From positions 4,836,001 through 4,900,000 of the forward strand of contig CM082591.2 in assembly GCA_040954595.2 (NCBI GenBank): a DNA stretch of 64,000 bases. Reading direction: 5' to 3'. Below, in pieces: positions 23,896 to 35,198 of this stretch (position 1 is its first letter; every line of letters begins with the position of its first letter). A program made the position numbers and the translations under genes. Source of the stretch: Balanoglossus misakiensis. Its lineage: Eukaryota; Hemichordata. Under the pieces are notes generated by a model. The model had not been told where the DNA came from and did no database searches. It saw only the letters and a program-made list of their open reading frames with translations.

Positions 23896-24520
23896 TCATT
23901 GGTCGTCCAGCACGAAGTAAACAGGGGCGTTACTGCTGGCACTGTTAGGCGGCGACAGGAACGCACGCTCACTAACATTCTCGCTTTCTTGTTGGCCGTT
24001 GCCACCACTGTTTGCAACCGATTCGTAGGGGGTGCTGTCCATAACGCAGCGACTGTCACGATAGTCATCAATTTCCGTGTACACATCTTCCGTATCGTCA
24101 TCGACATTGGCCGACTCGTAAGCAATATTCTCCACCGTCCCACTGTCGTCTGTCACAAAGTTCCCGCCAGGCTGTTCATACATTGTTGAGTTGTAGTCGG
24201 CCGAATAATTCATGTCCTGGCCATTTTGAGTTCTACGTTTGTCCCTAAATCCACCGCTGGACCACAGTGGGTTCATCCTACGGTCTTCTTCGCGGTGGGC
24301 ATTCTCAATGTTTTCAATGTCGGTGTAAGCATACGCATAAACGGTACTGCCTGATTCCCGCGGCCGATCGACACTGTCCCGCCGATCGTCGTACGCAGCA
24401 CCGTGGGTGCTATCTCTAACGTGTACTCTGAGAACATTACCTTGATTACTTTTCTCAAGTTCGACCTGGACGGCAGCGTGGTTATGCTGTGGATCCTTCC
24501 GGCATATACTTCCGAGTTTC
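23896..24520 (-). CDS. Cytoplasmic-tail exon of the SRCR-CCP receptor
   Basis: One exon encodes the whole intracellular region and the TGA stop at 23896-23898. It begins RKLGSICRK, a basic stop-transfer stretch, and is rich in D, E, N, S and Y. Tyrosine contexts include AYTDIENI, DVYTEIDDY, NIAYESA, STPYESV and PVYFVLDD. Spacing between the YxxI/L motifs is too long for a classical ITAM. Phospho-dependent adaptor binding is inferred. Confidence 0.8.
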
Positions 24521-27500
24521 CTAAGTATGTTGAACATAGAAACAAGTAAATATAGAAGAAATGCAAACATGATTGCTGTGGATAAAATGAATCTATGCAG
24601 ACCGACATTTGCAAAGGTGACCGTGCAGTAGGTTTACTTTAATTTTAATATGGCAGCTATTAGGCAAATTTTATTGCGTCATAACGTCAAATTTACAAGT
24701 ATATTTCTTGTACAAATTACCGGACAGGCAGCCCTGCGTCTCACTATACGTACAAAATAGCAATGGATTTAAACAACAGAGATCAAGCTGTTAATACGCA
24801 TGCATGAAATAATTAACATTCAGAAATGTCTAAATTCCCGACTTACCGCCGATATATGCAAATGATCATCACAACCAGAGCAATCACAATTACTGCACCA
24901 ATTACCACCCCGATGCCTATGATAACACCTGTTTAGAAATAAATACAACGCATATGCAAATAAGCTCACAAGAAGAGTCATGGAATGTGTGGTTCGCCCG
25001 ACCAAATGCTCGATTGGAATCTCATTATTAAACTAACAAAGGTTCGTATAGAATCACACATATTTAGTCGCAACTTCAGCATAATTTCCTATCGGCAACA
25101 AATCCAATGGTCGACAATTAGATTATTAACCCAACTCAACATAACATCAAACATGGGAAATTATATTAATTTTCTGCTTGGTTGAATTCATCAAACCGAA
25201 ATACATAGAGTAGTACGAGAATTAACATTTATTTCACAAATCCAGACATCTCTCTCTTCGCAATAACAGTAAATTGCAGCTTGACTCACCATCTCCAGAA
25301 GTTGACTCAGTTTCCGCCATTTCTGTTTCTGTAAAATCAAACAACCGTCAAAACTGGTAGTTTACTTAGCATATTTTGTTTTGGGATCAAATTATTCAAA
25401 ACGTACGTTATTCCCTACCAATCTCTTTGATTGTTAGGCCGGTAACACGAGTGACGCAACGGCCATGTCATCACAATCGAAATCCCTCAACACACGCACT
25501 GTGTCTGATATACAAATATTATTATCGAACAACCATGAACGTTATTTTCTTCAACTTAAATGTCATACAATGAAAACTTTTTGGCGTTTTCCAATCATAC
25601 CATTCAATATGCACGATGGTTTCACCGTCCATTTTCCTTCACTTGTACACGAAATGACGTCATCACCACTGACGTAATAACCTTCATGGCAAATGTATTG
25701 AACAAGGCTGTTATAGCTGTATTCGGTGCCGATACTGTCCGCATTTTCGACTTCGCCTGGGTAGCCACAATTGATATCTGAGGGGAGGAGAACGAGACGG
25801 AGGGGCAGGGGCAGAGAGTCAGTTAAAATAGAGTTTATCGTGACACGAACACCTGCCTGAAAATGCACATCACGTTTTAATGACAGGGATCATATTTTAC
25901 ACGTCATAATTTATGCAGTTCGATGCCGCGTCGTCAAAACGCCAAATCAACTTCTACTTCGAAGTTTTTAATAGCTGCTCTGATTGTTCTAGACTGAAAG
26001 ATTCAGTCCTGTGCGGGCGCTCCCTTTAAGGGTCACAGGCACACCGGAGCGCCCGCACACGACTGAATCTTTCAGTCTATAATTGTATCCATACAGCCTC
26101 TTGAAGAAGGTCGTCTGTGTACGTCCGAAACGGTGGGGAGACTATAAAGATCGTTTGAAAAGTAGCGGATGGGTCTTGTCAAATACTTTTCACACCTCAT
26201 GAATACATTATCTACAAGCACCCTCTGCAAATTCCACAGATGGACTGTGGTTGGACTGACCCACTTGATATTCATCACTATAAATACAAATGTTGATGTT
26301 CACAAATGTAAGTCAAGAAGGCAATTGCGAGACACGTTTTTATGACAGTACTTACACTTGCATTTGGCTGTTGCCGCAGCCTTGAAATAAATTTGTGACG
26401 AAAATTCAAAATCACAATCCAAAAGCGACGTGTCCTCTTCTCTACATCGGACATCTGTGATGCGTCGTCGCGAGTCCTCCCAGAGTGCATTATTCTCGAC
26501 GCCGGAAGACAACGCCTCGGGATAGCCTTGGATTCGGATTTGGAGAGGAAAGAAGGCGGAAACGGAAATGTTATTGCACTTTCAGGTGGTCTGAAAAGGG
26601 GCGTGTTGGCAGATTTTGCGGAGGAAAATGTTTTTACCTTCTGATGAAACGGGTTGACTGCCTGTAAAAAATGCTAACATGCCCTCTCCCATAAATCAAA
26701 TGGTTCGTCCCTAAACATAGCCCACTCACAGAGAGGTCTTTGCTCGTCTTATTGGTACAGTTATAAAAGGCCCGTTCTAGTATTTGTTGATGTCGGAATT
26801 TATAAAGATGTAAACAATGGGCTTTATCTACTGTGCACGGAACCGTTCATTGGGAAACAAAGGGAACGGCCAACTGTGCTTTAACACATCATGCTTTTCA
26901 ATGCAGACAGCGACGGTGTTAATGACATACCCAATTCTCTGCACAGTATATCGGCAGCCAGGGAATTCCAACTGGGCACGCCGCCGGTTATCGATGAACG
27001 ATAATACAGAACAGGCAACCACCCGCCGTGGTCTTCTATGTACATCTCAACGCGGCCTTCGTGCGGTGTTCCTCCGTGTACAAGTCGGACGGGTTTAGAA
27101 TCTAAAAAAGAAGCAGATTTTATGTACATTTTCTTCAACAATTCCGAAGCGCATCGGTGTATGTTGACGCATGGATGACGAGACAGCAAAATGCCCCGGA
27201 CAACGTTTTTTTTTCTCTAAAAAATAAACACCACAGTGCATGTTTGTCCAGCTCGCGTCTACTGCCCGTTGACTGTCTAAAGTCTCGTAATTTGCCTTCT
27301 GTTTTGAAGTACGACAGCGACGTTACGCATGACCCCCCCCCCCACCACTCAATTCCCAAGCCCTTCCGTTTGCTTATGTTGAAAACGTCTCGATTTATGG
27401 TCGCGCGTGTGTAAACAGAAAAGTCCCGAATTTTCACAATAAAACTGGAAAAAAAATAATCAAACATTTCACACGGAAGGAAGAGACAGACCATGACACA

Positions 27501-28275
27501 GACTGTATTATGAAACCGGAAAACAAAGCTCTCGCTTTTTTGTTGTTTGTCAGTCTACATGTGTGATAATAATGAGAACTCCCAGTGCAATGCCATATTG
27601 TGCGAAACGGCATGTTGTACATATGCAAATGTTATTTATAAACCGCTTCTCCACCACACTGCGGAATCAGCTATTTATATCCGCTGCAATTCCCAATCAT
27701 TCGATACTGTGGTTTCTTGGAAGGCATATATCAACAAAGACAGGTCTTTCCTGGCTATCAGTTTCATCATAGCACATAACCGCGCAATACGTAATCAACA
27801 AAACAATTTGATTGGACCAGCAGCTGATGAAACAGCGATTAAAATGGGCGTTTTGTTTTCACGCTTTTCCCCCGTTGAATTCTGTTACGTAACGAAGCAA
27901 CCTATTGAGAGGTCATGTATATTTACTATGGTGTATCTATCTACAGAAAATTGGTTGTCCGAGATCTAGAACACCCAGAACTTGAAGAAGGGCTGTCACC
28001 ATAGATAGTACTATTACTGACTATGGTGTAACCTAATTTTACGCCCACTGCATTTTACTGGGTGTGACACTTCCCGTTAGTGGAATACACTATACTGGTC
28101 CAGAGCATTGCTCGTCCACCAAATCTCCCTGCCGTGAATAGTACCAGATCGTAATATTTCCATCGCAAATGTTTCACAGAAATCAACCTGCTGTCTTACC
28201 TGTGCTAGCGGTGGTGGTGGCGAAAATCGCCGCGGTGACCAAAGCTAAGTACAATTGCTGCGCGCAGTTTCCCAT
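23896..28275 (-). CDS. Type I receptor: signal peptide, SRCR, CCP/sushi, TM, tyrosine-rich tail
   Basis: Seven exons splice in phase to 446 residues: 28200-28275 (signal peptide MGNCAQQLYLALVTAAIFA), 26931-27101 and 26356-26526 (SRCR split at the CRELG|Y junction), 25601-25777 (CCP), 25290-25328 (linker), 24847-24928 (TM, about 213-236) and 23896-24520 (207-residue tail). The SRCR domain (about 28-138) keeps PVRLV, CRELGY, DVRC and LLDC but lacks the usual cysteine after the first tryptophan. The CCP (about 143-195) runs from CGYPG to PSC. The tail has about 12 tyrosines, including YTDI, YTEI and YFVL, which resemble SH2 docking or endocytic motifs. The domains suggest pattern or complement-like recognition. 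Ligand and pathway are unknown. Confidence 0.88.
25991..26078. mobile_element. 88-bp perfect-ended hairpin (MITE-like)
   Basis: AGACTGAAAGATTCAGTC and then TGTGCGGGCGCTCC are mirrored by GGAGCGCCCGCACA and GACTGAATCTTTCAGTCT. The short loop is CTTTAAGGGTCACAGGCACACC-like. It lies in an intron of the SRCR-CCP gene. Part of the same sequence recurs at 31379-31427. Confidence 0.8.
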
Positions 28276-29919
28276 GATTCGATTACAACACAGCGCTTTC
28301 ACTTGACGAGACTGCTTGCTTGACCTACTGACTCCGCTGCTTCGGAGATTTCCGGCTCAAAGGTCACGGCTATTTGCATGCACTCCCGCCCCCATGCAAA
28401 GTACTAGGGCTGATGAGGGTCAGTGCATAGCATTGTCAGAGGGGGTAACTCCCACAGTACATGTATTACGCCGGTAACATCTGTGGGTAGGTATGTGTCG
28501 CAAGGCTGAGGGTCAGTGCATAGTATTGTCGGAGGGGGGGGGGGGCGCTACTGTTTCACTTAAAAGTCTCTAAACATGCGTCGACGTTTCATTAGAAAAA
28601 AAAAACACTATGGGTCGATGACATAGGACATGTCCCTTTGGTTTTGGAAAAAAACAATCACATGTACGAGAACACCTGTAAAAGAGGGAGTGAGAACAGA
28701 CCAATAATAAATGAATCGAAGATATCCAAAAATTTGACTTGGAATATTAATTTTAAATTATGATCAACAACGAGCTTTCTTGTTTAGTATAGGTTTACTC
28801 GCATTCAAAGCCATTAGTTTCTCATGGGTGTATACGATCAAATGTTCCTGATGTAATGATCTTGCTATAGTATGTGACGCCGGCAAACTGCCGTCCATCT
28901 CGGGGAATGAGCTTCGGGAACGACAAACATCCCATGTATACTAACAAAGTTGTACATAAAAAATAGAAACGTAAAATGCTAACAAATAAAAGCGTTCAGA
29001 AGCCAAGTGGCTGATAAAATTGCTATAGCAGTTCATATTAAAAAGGTCAATTATTTCACTAATTATCAAAAATACACATTTTTGTTGAAAGTTAAAAAAA
29101 TTACTATCAGGGTTGGGTTTTTCAACTCTCGACCCCTTCTTGAATAACTGTGCGAATCTAAAGACTGCCCCACACAAGAAATTTCATCATAATTTGCAGA
29201 AATTTTCTGGGCTAACTTTCTCTCATTTGCGACAGTCTTAAATAATTTTCTTCTAGAGGAAAAATACCAAACACGTTAAAAAGTTTGCAACATAACATCA
29301 TAAAAAGCCAAAAAAATCCCAAACAGCAACTATGACATTTTGCTCTCGTGTACGAGAGATTTAGTGTGCAGAACACTGTCTCATACAACGGCTATATGAC
29401 TGCTTTCATAGAATCAATCCTGCCACTGGCATCTCGCTCCAGGGTCGATGATCCTGTCTGCCTTGCTTTCCAGACCCCGTTCGCTTCGCTAGAGTGCGCC
29501 TCTGGGCGGCATGACATGGCGAGGTGCGTAGCGACGAGCCCGAGTCGCGGGCCCAAGCCTGTACTACGGTGGCCCAAAGCTACGTTCGCGAGCCCAAGCC
29601 TGTACTACGGTGGCCCAAAGCTACGTTCGTGTATTCTCCGCGCAAAGTCATTTCTGCGCAACATGTCCTACCGCCAGCGTCGCACTTTGCATTAGCAAAG
29701 CAAAGCAAAGTGAACGGAGCCTGGAAATAGAGAATACGATTCTGCTAACAATCTTCAGGAGCAAACTGTTAATTGGATTAGCTGCCCCAGGTGTGATAGT
29801 AAGGCAACGGGATGCTCACAAAAATATACATAAAATTTAAGAAATTCAGTGGAGGAAAGAAAAATCGACTTGTTAATTCAGTGCTCTAAATCTTTCCCAG
29901 GACATTCTATTTTTTAAAA
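28276..29919. other. Intergenic DNA between the SRCR-CCP and TNFR-ZU5 genes
   Basis: It holds the upstream region of the SRCR-CCP gene, a poly-G run near 28535, and the 3' flank of the TNFR-ZU5 gene. A 41-bp tandem duplication at 29551-29632 is listed separately. No gene was found. Confidence 0.6.
29551..29632. repeat. 41-bp unit tandemly duplicated
   Basis: Two back-to-back copies of a GC-rich unit containing GCCTGTACTACGGTGGCCC start at about 29551 and 29592. They are practically identical, so the duplication is recent. The DNA around it is more GC-rich than its neighbours. Confidence 0.85.
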
Positions 29920-30218
29920 TCAAACAACAGTAACTTTTTCCTGTATTTGATATATCTCTCTTAGGGCATCGACTGTGTGACTCATCTTCAGTCTAGACAG
30001 TGCACCTCTGATTTCTGAATACGTCGCCTCAGCCCCCCTAGTTTCCCGCCAAAACCGCAAATACTGGTACTTCTGTTCTTTTACCCCTTGGTGGTCCTGT
30101 TTGATGTCCTCGAACTTGGTTTCACAGTTGTCGTTTGGAAGGAGCGCACGAACCAGAGCTTTGACATCCTCAACTGTCAGATCGTCGGCCACTGTTTGCA
30201 GGGCGTCAGAGTTGCATA
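29920..30218 (-). CDS. Death-domain exon of the chimeric receptor
   Basis: The last exon encodes VCNSDALQTVADDLTVEDVK and the remaining death-fold helices, including a tryptophan in the YLRFWRE helix and a final DALREIYQ helix, then TGA. The length of about 90 residues is normal for a death domain. It is most like UNC5-type domains by its position behind ZU5-UPA. Confidence 0.82.
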
Positions 30219-33200
30219 CTAGAAAATAAGAGGAATAACGCCATAAATCGACTTCATTTTCTTTTCTTTTCAAAGTTTGTTTTAATTAATATGCACTAGA
30301 GTGCGCCAATCCCTTGTCATATATTACTGTTTTGAACTTATAACTTAGCGTCATTATTAAACAATTGATATCAACTTTTGTCAATGTTGATGGATATCTG
30401 TATTTCACCATATATCAATGCTATTTATTACTGATGTTATATCACCAGGTATATATACATGTGCATGTACAGTGAAACCTGCTATTTCGTACACCTCTCT
30501 AATCAGGACACCTCTCTATCAAGGACAGATTTTTCAAGACAAAAGTCATGTCCTTAATAGACAGGTTTCATTGTAGTAATGTTATAATGATTTTTAAAGG
30601 TAGATGTCACCATTGTCTGAGTTATCTTTCTTCTAAGATAAACCATTCAAAAGAAATTTACTTTGCACAATCTCTATTTCAATTTTTGTTATTGGTGTAA
30701 CTGTGTATCGCAACTCAAGAGGCAATACCTGCATCTTCTGGTACCAATGGCTCCTCGGAGTGCTCCGATCCGTTCGAGCGGCGCTTCTGCAGAAATGACA
30801 AATATATGAATAATTCCCCAAAACCCACACACGATAAAATAAAAACATCTCGCTACAGCATTACATCTGAATCATTGAATCATTCCGCTTCGACAGAACA
30901 TCCCATAATATGTACTCTTCCCCAACACAGAAAATCAGAATTCTGTGCATGGTATAGCATACATGACATTAAAGAAAGTTTAAATTTTTCGTGTTGAGGT
31001 ATGTTTCCGCACCAGTCACTCAGTGGCTAATACAGGTATGATAGTTGAGTTACGTCATCATCGAAGAGGCGTTTTTTCACATTGAACATTTTTTACAAAT
31101 ATTTACCCTTTTCGTCGGAAAACCGAGTTGGAGAAGTTTCTTTTTTGGTCGATTCGTCTCGTCCTCGACATACTGTTCCAAAGTAAAGGACACCTTGATA
31201 TAGTTTGGTATTTTGTCGTCGTCCATGCTTGACTCAAAGATGTACTTTGCAAATGGCGGGTGGCTCTCCGAGCAACAGCTGACGATGTCATCCATTGTGA
31301 TAGTCTGGGAAGAAAACATTGTATTACATATAAGCATTTTGTATATTCACATCGGATGACAAGCTGACTGGAAAATCTAGTCGTGTGCGGGCGCTCCACG
31401 ATCACCCGCGCTCGAGTGAATCATTTCATGCTACGAAAATACACAAAGTCTGTCGGCCAGTGACACCAATTGGAAAATGGTATCACCCACACCAAGGTAG
31501 GCGGAAGTTGGTCCTGGCGTTTTTTTCCCACGATTCAAATTACAGTAAACGCCATATTGGAAATTTTGCCAAATTTCCCTCGATATTGTAAAAAAATCGC
31601 GCGACTTATACATGGCGAATATGTTTTATTCTGAAAGAGTGACCTCAAAGCTACCAAATTATGTAGAAATCAGCTAGACCGGATTTCCCCTTTAAAAGAA
31701 CAAGGCAACACAATTGGAAGACTATAGCCTAGACAGGCATGAGTTCATGTACATAGAGGAATGGCGCACCTGCTCTTGGTCCAAGTGTCCGCCGCAGTTG
31801 TTGAGCCCCCAATCCCAAGTGTCAACTTCAGGATTGTTAATGCACTTGACTCTCCAGTCGGCAGTGGCATCGTCAGCTTTCACGCCCACCACTGATTTGT
31901 GTGCGACAGCGCCCTCCACGGCCTCCACCCTGACCTCGGTGTCTTTGATGGTATCGCAAATGTAGACCTTCACTTCGACTTGCCCAGTCCACGGGATGAA
32001 CTTTCCGTAGGCGATGGCGTTCAAGGCCAGCTTCGGTCTCTCTTTCCCGCAGCTGCTGCAGGTGAACTTGGTGAAATGCTTGGTGCGGATGTTGACGTAT
32101 TTTTCGTCTACGCTAAATGTCACGTGTCTAACGATGTTGTTCTCGGCGCTCAATGTCGATTGGTCGACACTACGCCAGTCCTTGTCTCTCGGGTTCATCG
32201 ATTGGTTGAAGTGCACCAGGAACCGCCATTTTGAATTGCTTCCGGGCAGTATGGCGCGGTGCGGAACCATGACGGTGACGTAATCAAGAAAGGCATCCAG
32301 ACCGGGAGACAAGCATTCAACGACGGGCGCCAATGGAATTTGGCCCTCGCTGAGGTTGACGTTGAAGTAGCTCACGGCCAGACTCACTTTGACTACGATC
32401 TTTTGCAACCTGCCGCGGGGTATCGCCCCCCTGGGGATGTACACCTTGACGTCAGACTCGGCGTGGGACAGCCAACCGCCCTCATAGTCGAACTGTCCTT
32501 CAAAAATGACGCCGTAGATGTTGTCTGGGTTTTGATTCGTGATGTTGGTGTGAGTTGCACTGGGTTGTGCATTGGTACCTTCACGTTCATTTAGCGTCCT
32601 GATTTCACATCCGGGTGTTTGAGAAGATGGCGCCCGACTGCCGTTGGTAACCTGGCCCGCTTCAGCCTGATCCAGTACAGGCGCGTGGTCGTGGATAGAT
32701 CCACGGGTTGTCCGCAGGATGTTAGGATTGTCAAGCTCCTTGTTCGTGTTTTTCGTCTTTTTCCTTGCTTCTGTCACGACAGTGGAAGCACTACCCGTCT
32801 GGAAAATAAATGTAATTTTATATTTTGAATGTTACGTGTATTGTACGTACTAAATAGTTGTAAATAGCTTTATGGTGATATATATCGACTAGAAGGCTAA
32901 ACAATGACTGTCACGTATAATTTGATAGACAGACAGACAGACACATAACACTGACGCCACAGGATTACCTGTTCTCTGTGACAAATTGGGTAGCCGTTTG
33001 AACGATGTGACTCGGCCACTGCAAATAGGCGTTGACAGCGTCTGCATGAAAAATACAGAAAGTTCCTTTGAGATAACCAACAGAGCGTTTCTTCAGTTGG
33101 ATATAATTAGCAAAATCATTGTTTTGCCCAGGAATGGCACAGAATGTCACATTTGATCTGCAAATTTTTCGCAAGACATTTAAAGAGACCAATTTAGGTA

Positions 33201-35180
33201 CATGTATATTAAATTCGGCCATTGCTCTGTTGAGTGGCTGTGTTCTAGCAACTGAACCACCTGGACACGAAGAATCCGTCCAGGTGATCCACGGCATCGT
33301 TTGGATATAATCTCATCGTTTAATGTATTACCTCTGTTTTCTCTTGTAAATTGCGACCAGCACAGCAACACCAACTACCAGGATGGTGAGGGATGCCGTC
33401 GAAATCAATGCCGTGTAGATACCTATAGCTGGGCTATGACTCTTAGTGATGTGAATTTCTTGAAGGTTGAGAGAATCGTCATATTTCGTCTGGTAAACGA
33501 CATCTAGCGTCGCCAAAACTGCGGTCGTACGACGTTCATAATTATCTGTAACATGAATCACTCAAAGGTTACACTCACAAATACACTGTGTCAGTAAAGT
33601 CAATGTGACTGATTTTCGACCAATTTGGGTAAAAGCCAAGTTCAACAACATTTGACCTAATACGTACACGTACATATGAACTACAGTTACAAGTACAGAT
33701 ACATGTTAGGTAGCACATGACACAAAATAAGTCTTAAACTCTTTTCTCGTATTTTTCTTTAAGTTACATGTACTTTATATTCAGTCAAACATGTGTTAGT
33801 TGCTACCTCTATGGCGGTCACTTTGTTATGTCTCTGTGAAATTTACACGTGCATTTAATTGCTTGTCTATATAAAGGCCATCTATCCATGAAGGTCAGTT
33901 TAGTAAAGTTTGTAGACTGGTCACTATAAATAGACTACTTGAGTTAGAAACACTGGATCAGCCAGAAAACACAATTGTATTATTACTTACTGCTCGGAGC
34001 GGTAGTTATTTCTTGTGACTTTTCTGTGTCTGATTCGGGGATCCATGATGTTGGGACTGCACGGGTAGCTCCGAAAGGCATATCCGAAGTCTCATTGCCG
34101 AGGGACGTCATGTTTTCCGCTCTAAGTCTCTCCATTTCTTCCTGCATCTGCAGTCGCTCTGCGTGTTGCTGGCGCGATTTGTTGTAGATGTCGGCGACGA
34201 CGCCGTCGCTCAGCGGGGGCTCCATCAGGATCCGCGGCCGGATGACGACCTCGGAGCCGTCGCCGTCGAACCGCCGCACCTTGATGCAGACCGAGTCCAG
34301 CGTGCTGCTGCAGTTCCACAGCACCATCTCCCGGTGGGGATCGCAGCTTTTGCACGGCCGGCATTTCGCGGATCTGCTGAAGTGGGAGGAGAAAGTGCCC
34401 GGCGGGCAGGCCCTGCACACGGGCGGCGGCTCGTCCACGAAGCACGGACCGGAAATGCCGTACCCGGGCGGGCAGTTGACATGATGGCATCTGTTGCGCG
34501 AGCTAGAGCCTGATTCAGTCTGGTGATAGAATAAAAAAAAGAACCCCAAACGGTTGTTCAATTTTGAAGTACAAAAATACTATACTAAAAATATATGATA
34601 TAACAAATTAATCTTGCAAAATTTTAAAATATCGCATCCAGTTTGAAAACCAAGATGGCGTCCAACAGGCTGAGATGACTTCCGCCGGAACACACCATTG
34701 GTAGCCTCGTTTTGGATCTGGGTAACACAGAGTGACTAGTCTTCTCTGGCTGTAATGATTGTAGCGGGTGCTGATAGGTTGACTGGTGTTCGGAGTATAG
34801 ATGTGCTGCCAACACCAGTCAACCTAGCAGCGCCCGCTACAATCATTGCAGCTAAGTCTTCTCACAGTCAGAGCCCCCATTGTTAGAGATCTCGATAAGT
34901 GGGCCATAGGGACACACCTCGGGTATTTGTGAAGTCTTTTGGTGTGCACTGGTGTTCCCGGGCAGAATAATATGTCTCGCCTCATTCTGTCTGACCACCA
35001 CAACGGCATTTTTTGCTTGATGACTCTGACACCGCCATCGTCGAAGTAGTGTGTTTGAGTCGTGCGGCTCAGTTCCAGAGAAAAAAAATACCTTCTCTCA
35101 AAAACCATCGTGTCACTTACCAAACGTGGTCCAAGCAAGACGAGGACCGTCAGCAGAACCAAGTACGGTCTCTTCTCCAT
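29920..35180 (-). CDS. Chimeric receptor: TNFR ectodomain, TM, ZU5-UPA-death domain tail
   Basis: Eight exons join in phase to 819 residues: 35121-35180, 33991-34519, 33332-33545, 32969-33041, 31770-32798, 31107-31304, 30729-30786 and 29920-30218. Residues 1-20 are a signal peptide. Cysteine-rich TNFR repeats lie at about 31-98 (CRACPPGTF, CRPCKSC, DSVC). A stalk with a short heptad-like stretch follows. The TM segment is about 236-262. ZU5 lies at about 389-535, UPA at about 547-701 and a death domain at about 722-812. ZU5-UPA-DD is the cytoplasmic tail of UNC5 netrin receptors, UNC5CL and PIDD; TNFR death receptors normally have DD alone. I infer a death-fold adaptor or NF-kB-type output. 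One donor (GTGCGC after 31770) is weak, but phase and domain continuity support it. Confidence 0.88.
30469..30576. mobile_element. Short inverted-repeat element with ACAGTGAAACCTG ends
   Basis: The ends ACAGTGAAACCTG and ACAGGTTTCATTGT are reverse complements around AAGGACA-type inner repeats. A related partial copy, starting CTACAGTGAAACCTGTCTAT, occurs at 52611-52700. It lies in a TNFR-ZU5 intron. Confidence 0.6.
31379..31427. repeat. Partial copy of the 25991 hairpin family
   Basis: TAGTCGTGTGCGGGCGCTCC matches the reverse complement of the right half of the hairpin at 25991-26078, followed by a degraded partner arm (TGAATCATTTCATGCT). It lies in a TNFR-ZU5 intron. Confidence 0.55.
31770..32798 (-). 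CDS. ZU5 and proximal UPA exon of the chimeric receptor
   Basis: The exon starts at the ACG codon after a TTTTCCAG acceptor, not at an internal start codon. About 87 linker residues precede the ZU5 domain (FEGQFDYEGGWL, VKVYIPRGAIPRG), which ends near KHFTKF. UPA begins KLALNAIAYGKFIPW and continues into the next exon. In PIDD and UNC5CL the corresponding HF-S site is self-cleaved; here the residue after HF is threonine. Confidence 0.85.
33991..34519 (-). CDS. TNFR cysteine-rich exon of the chimeric receptor
   Basis: This GC-rich exon encodes residues 21-196, starting TESGSSSRNRC. There are twelve cysteines in about 70 residues with CPPG and C-x2-C-x2-C spacing typical of TNFR repeats, probably one full and one shortened repeat. 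The stalk has SRQQHAERLQMQEEMERLRA, a heptad-like helix outside the membrane, then two NxT/NxS-type sites (NMTS, NETS) for N-glycosylation. Confidence 0.85.
34738..34863. mobile_element. Foldback element with 53-bp arms
   Basis: The arms 34738-34790 and 34811-34863 are near-perfect reverse complements sharing TGATTGTAGCGGG and GGTTGACTGGTGTT, around a 20-base loop. It sits in intron 1 of the TNFR-ZU5 gene. No open frame spans it. Confidence 0.75.
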
Positions 35181-35198
35181 ATCTTTTCAATCCAACTC

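Noticed and set aside
26079-26280. Penelope-like or other retroelement tail suggested by GAAGAAGG...CCGAAACGG
   Set aside because: The motif is short and there is no reverse transcriptase or GIY-YIG frame nearby.
31722-32777. A separate 351-residue ZU5 protein starting at 32777
   Set aside because: That codon is GTG, not ATG, and lies 21 bases inside an exon with a good acceptor that matches the phase of the preceding juxtamembrane exon.
34122-34513. Overlapping open frames on both strands in the TNFR exon
   Set aside because: They are shadow frames of a GC-rich exon. Only one frame has the TNFR cysteine spacing.
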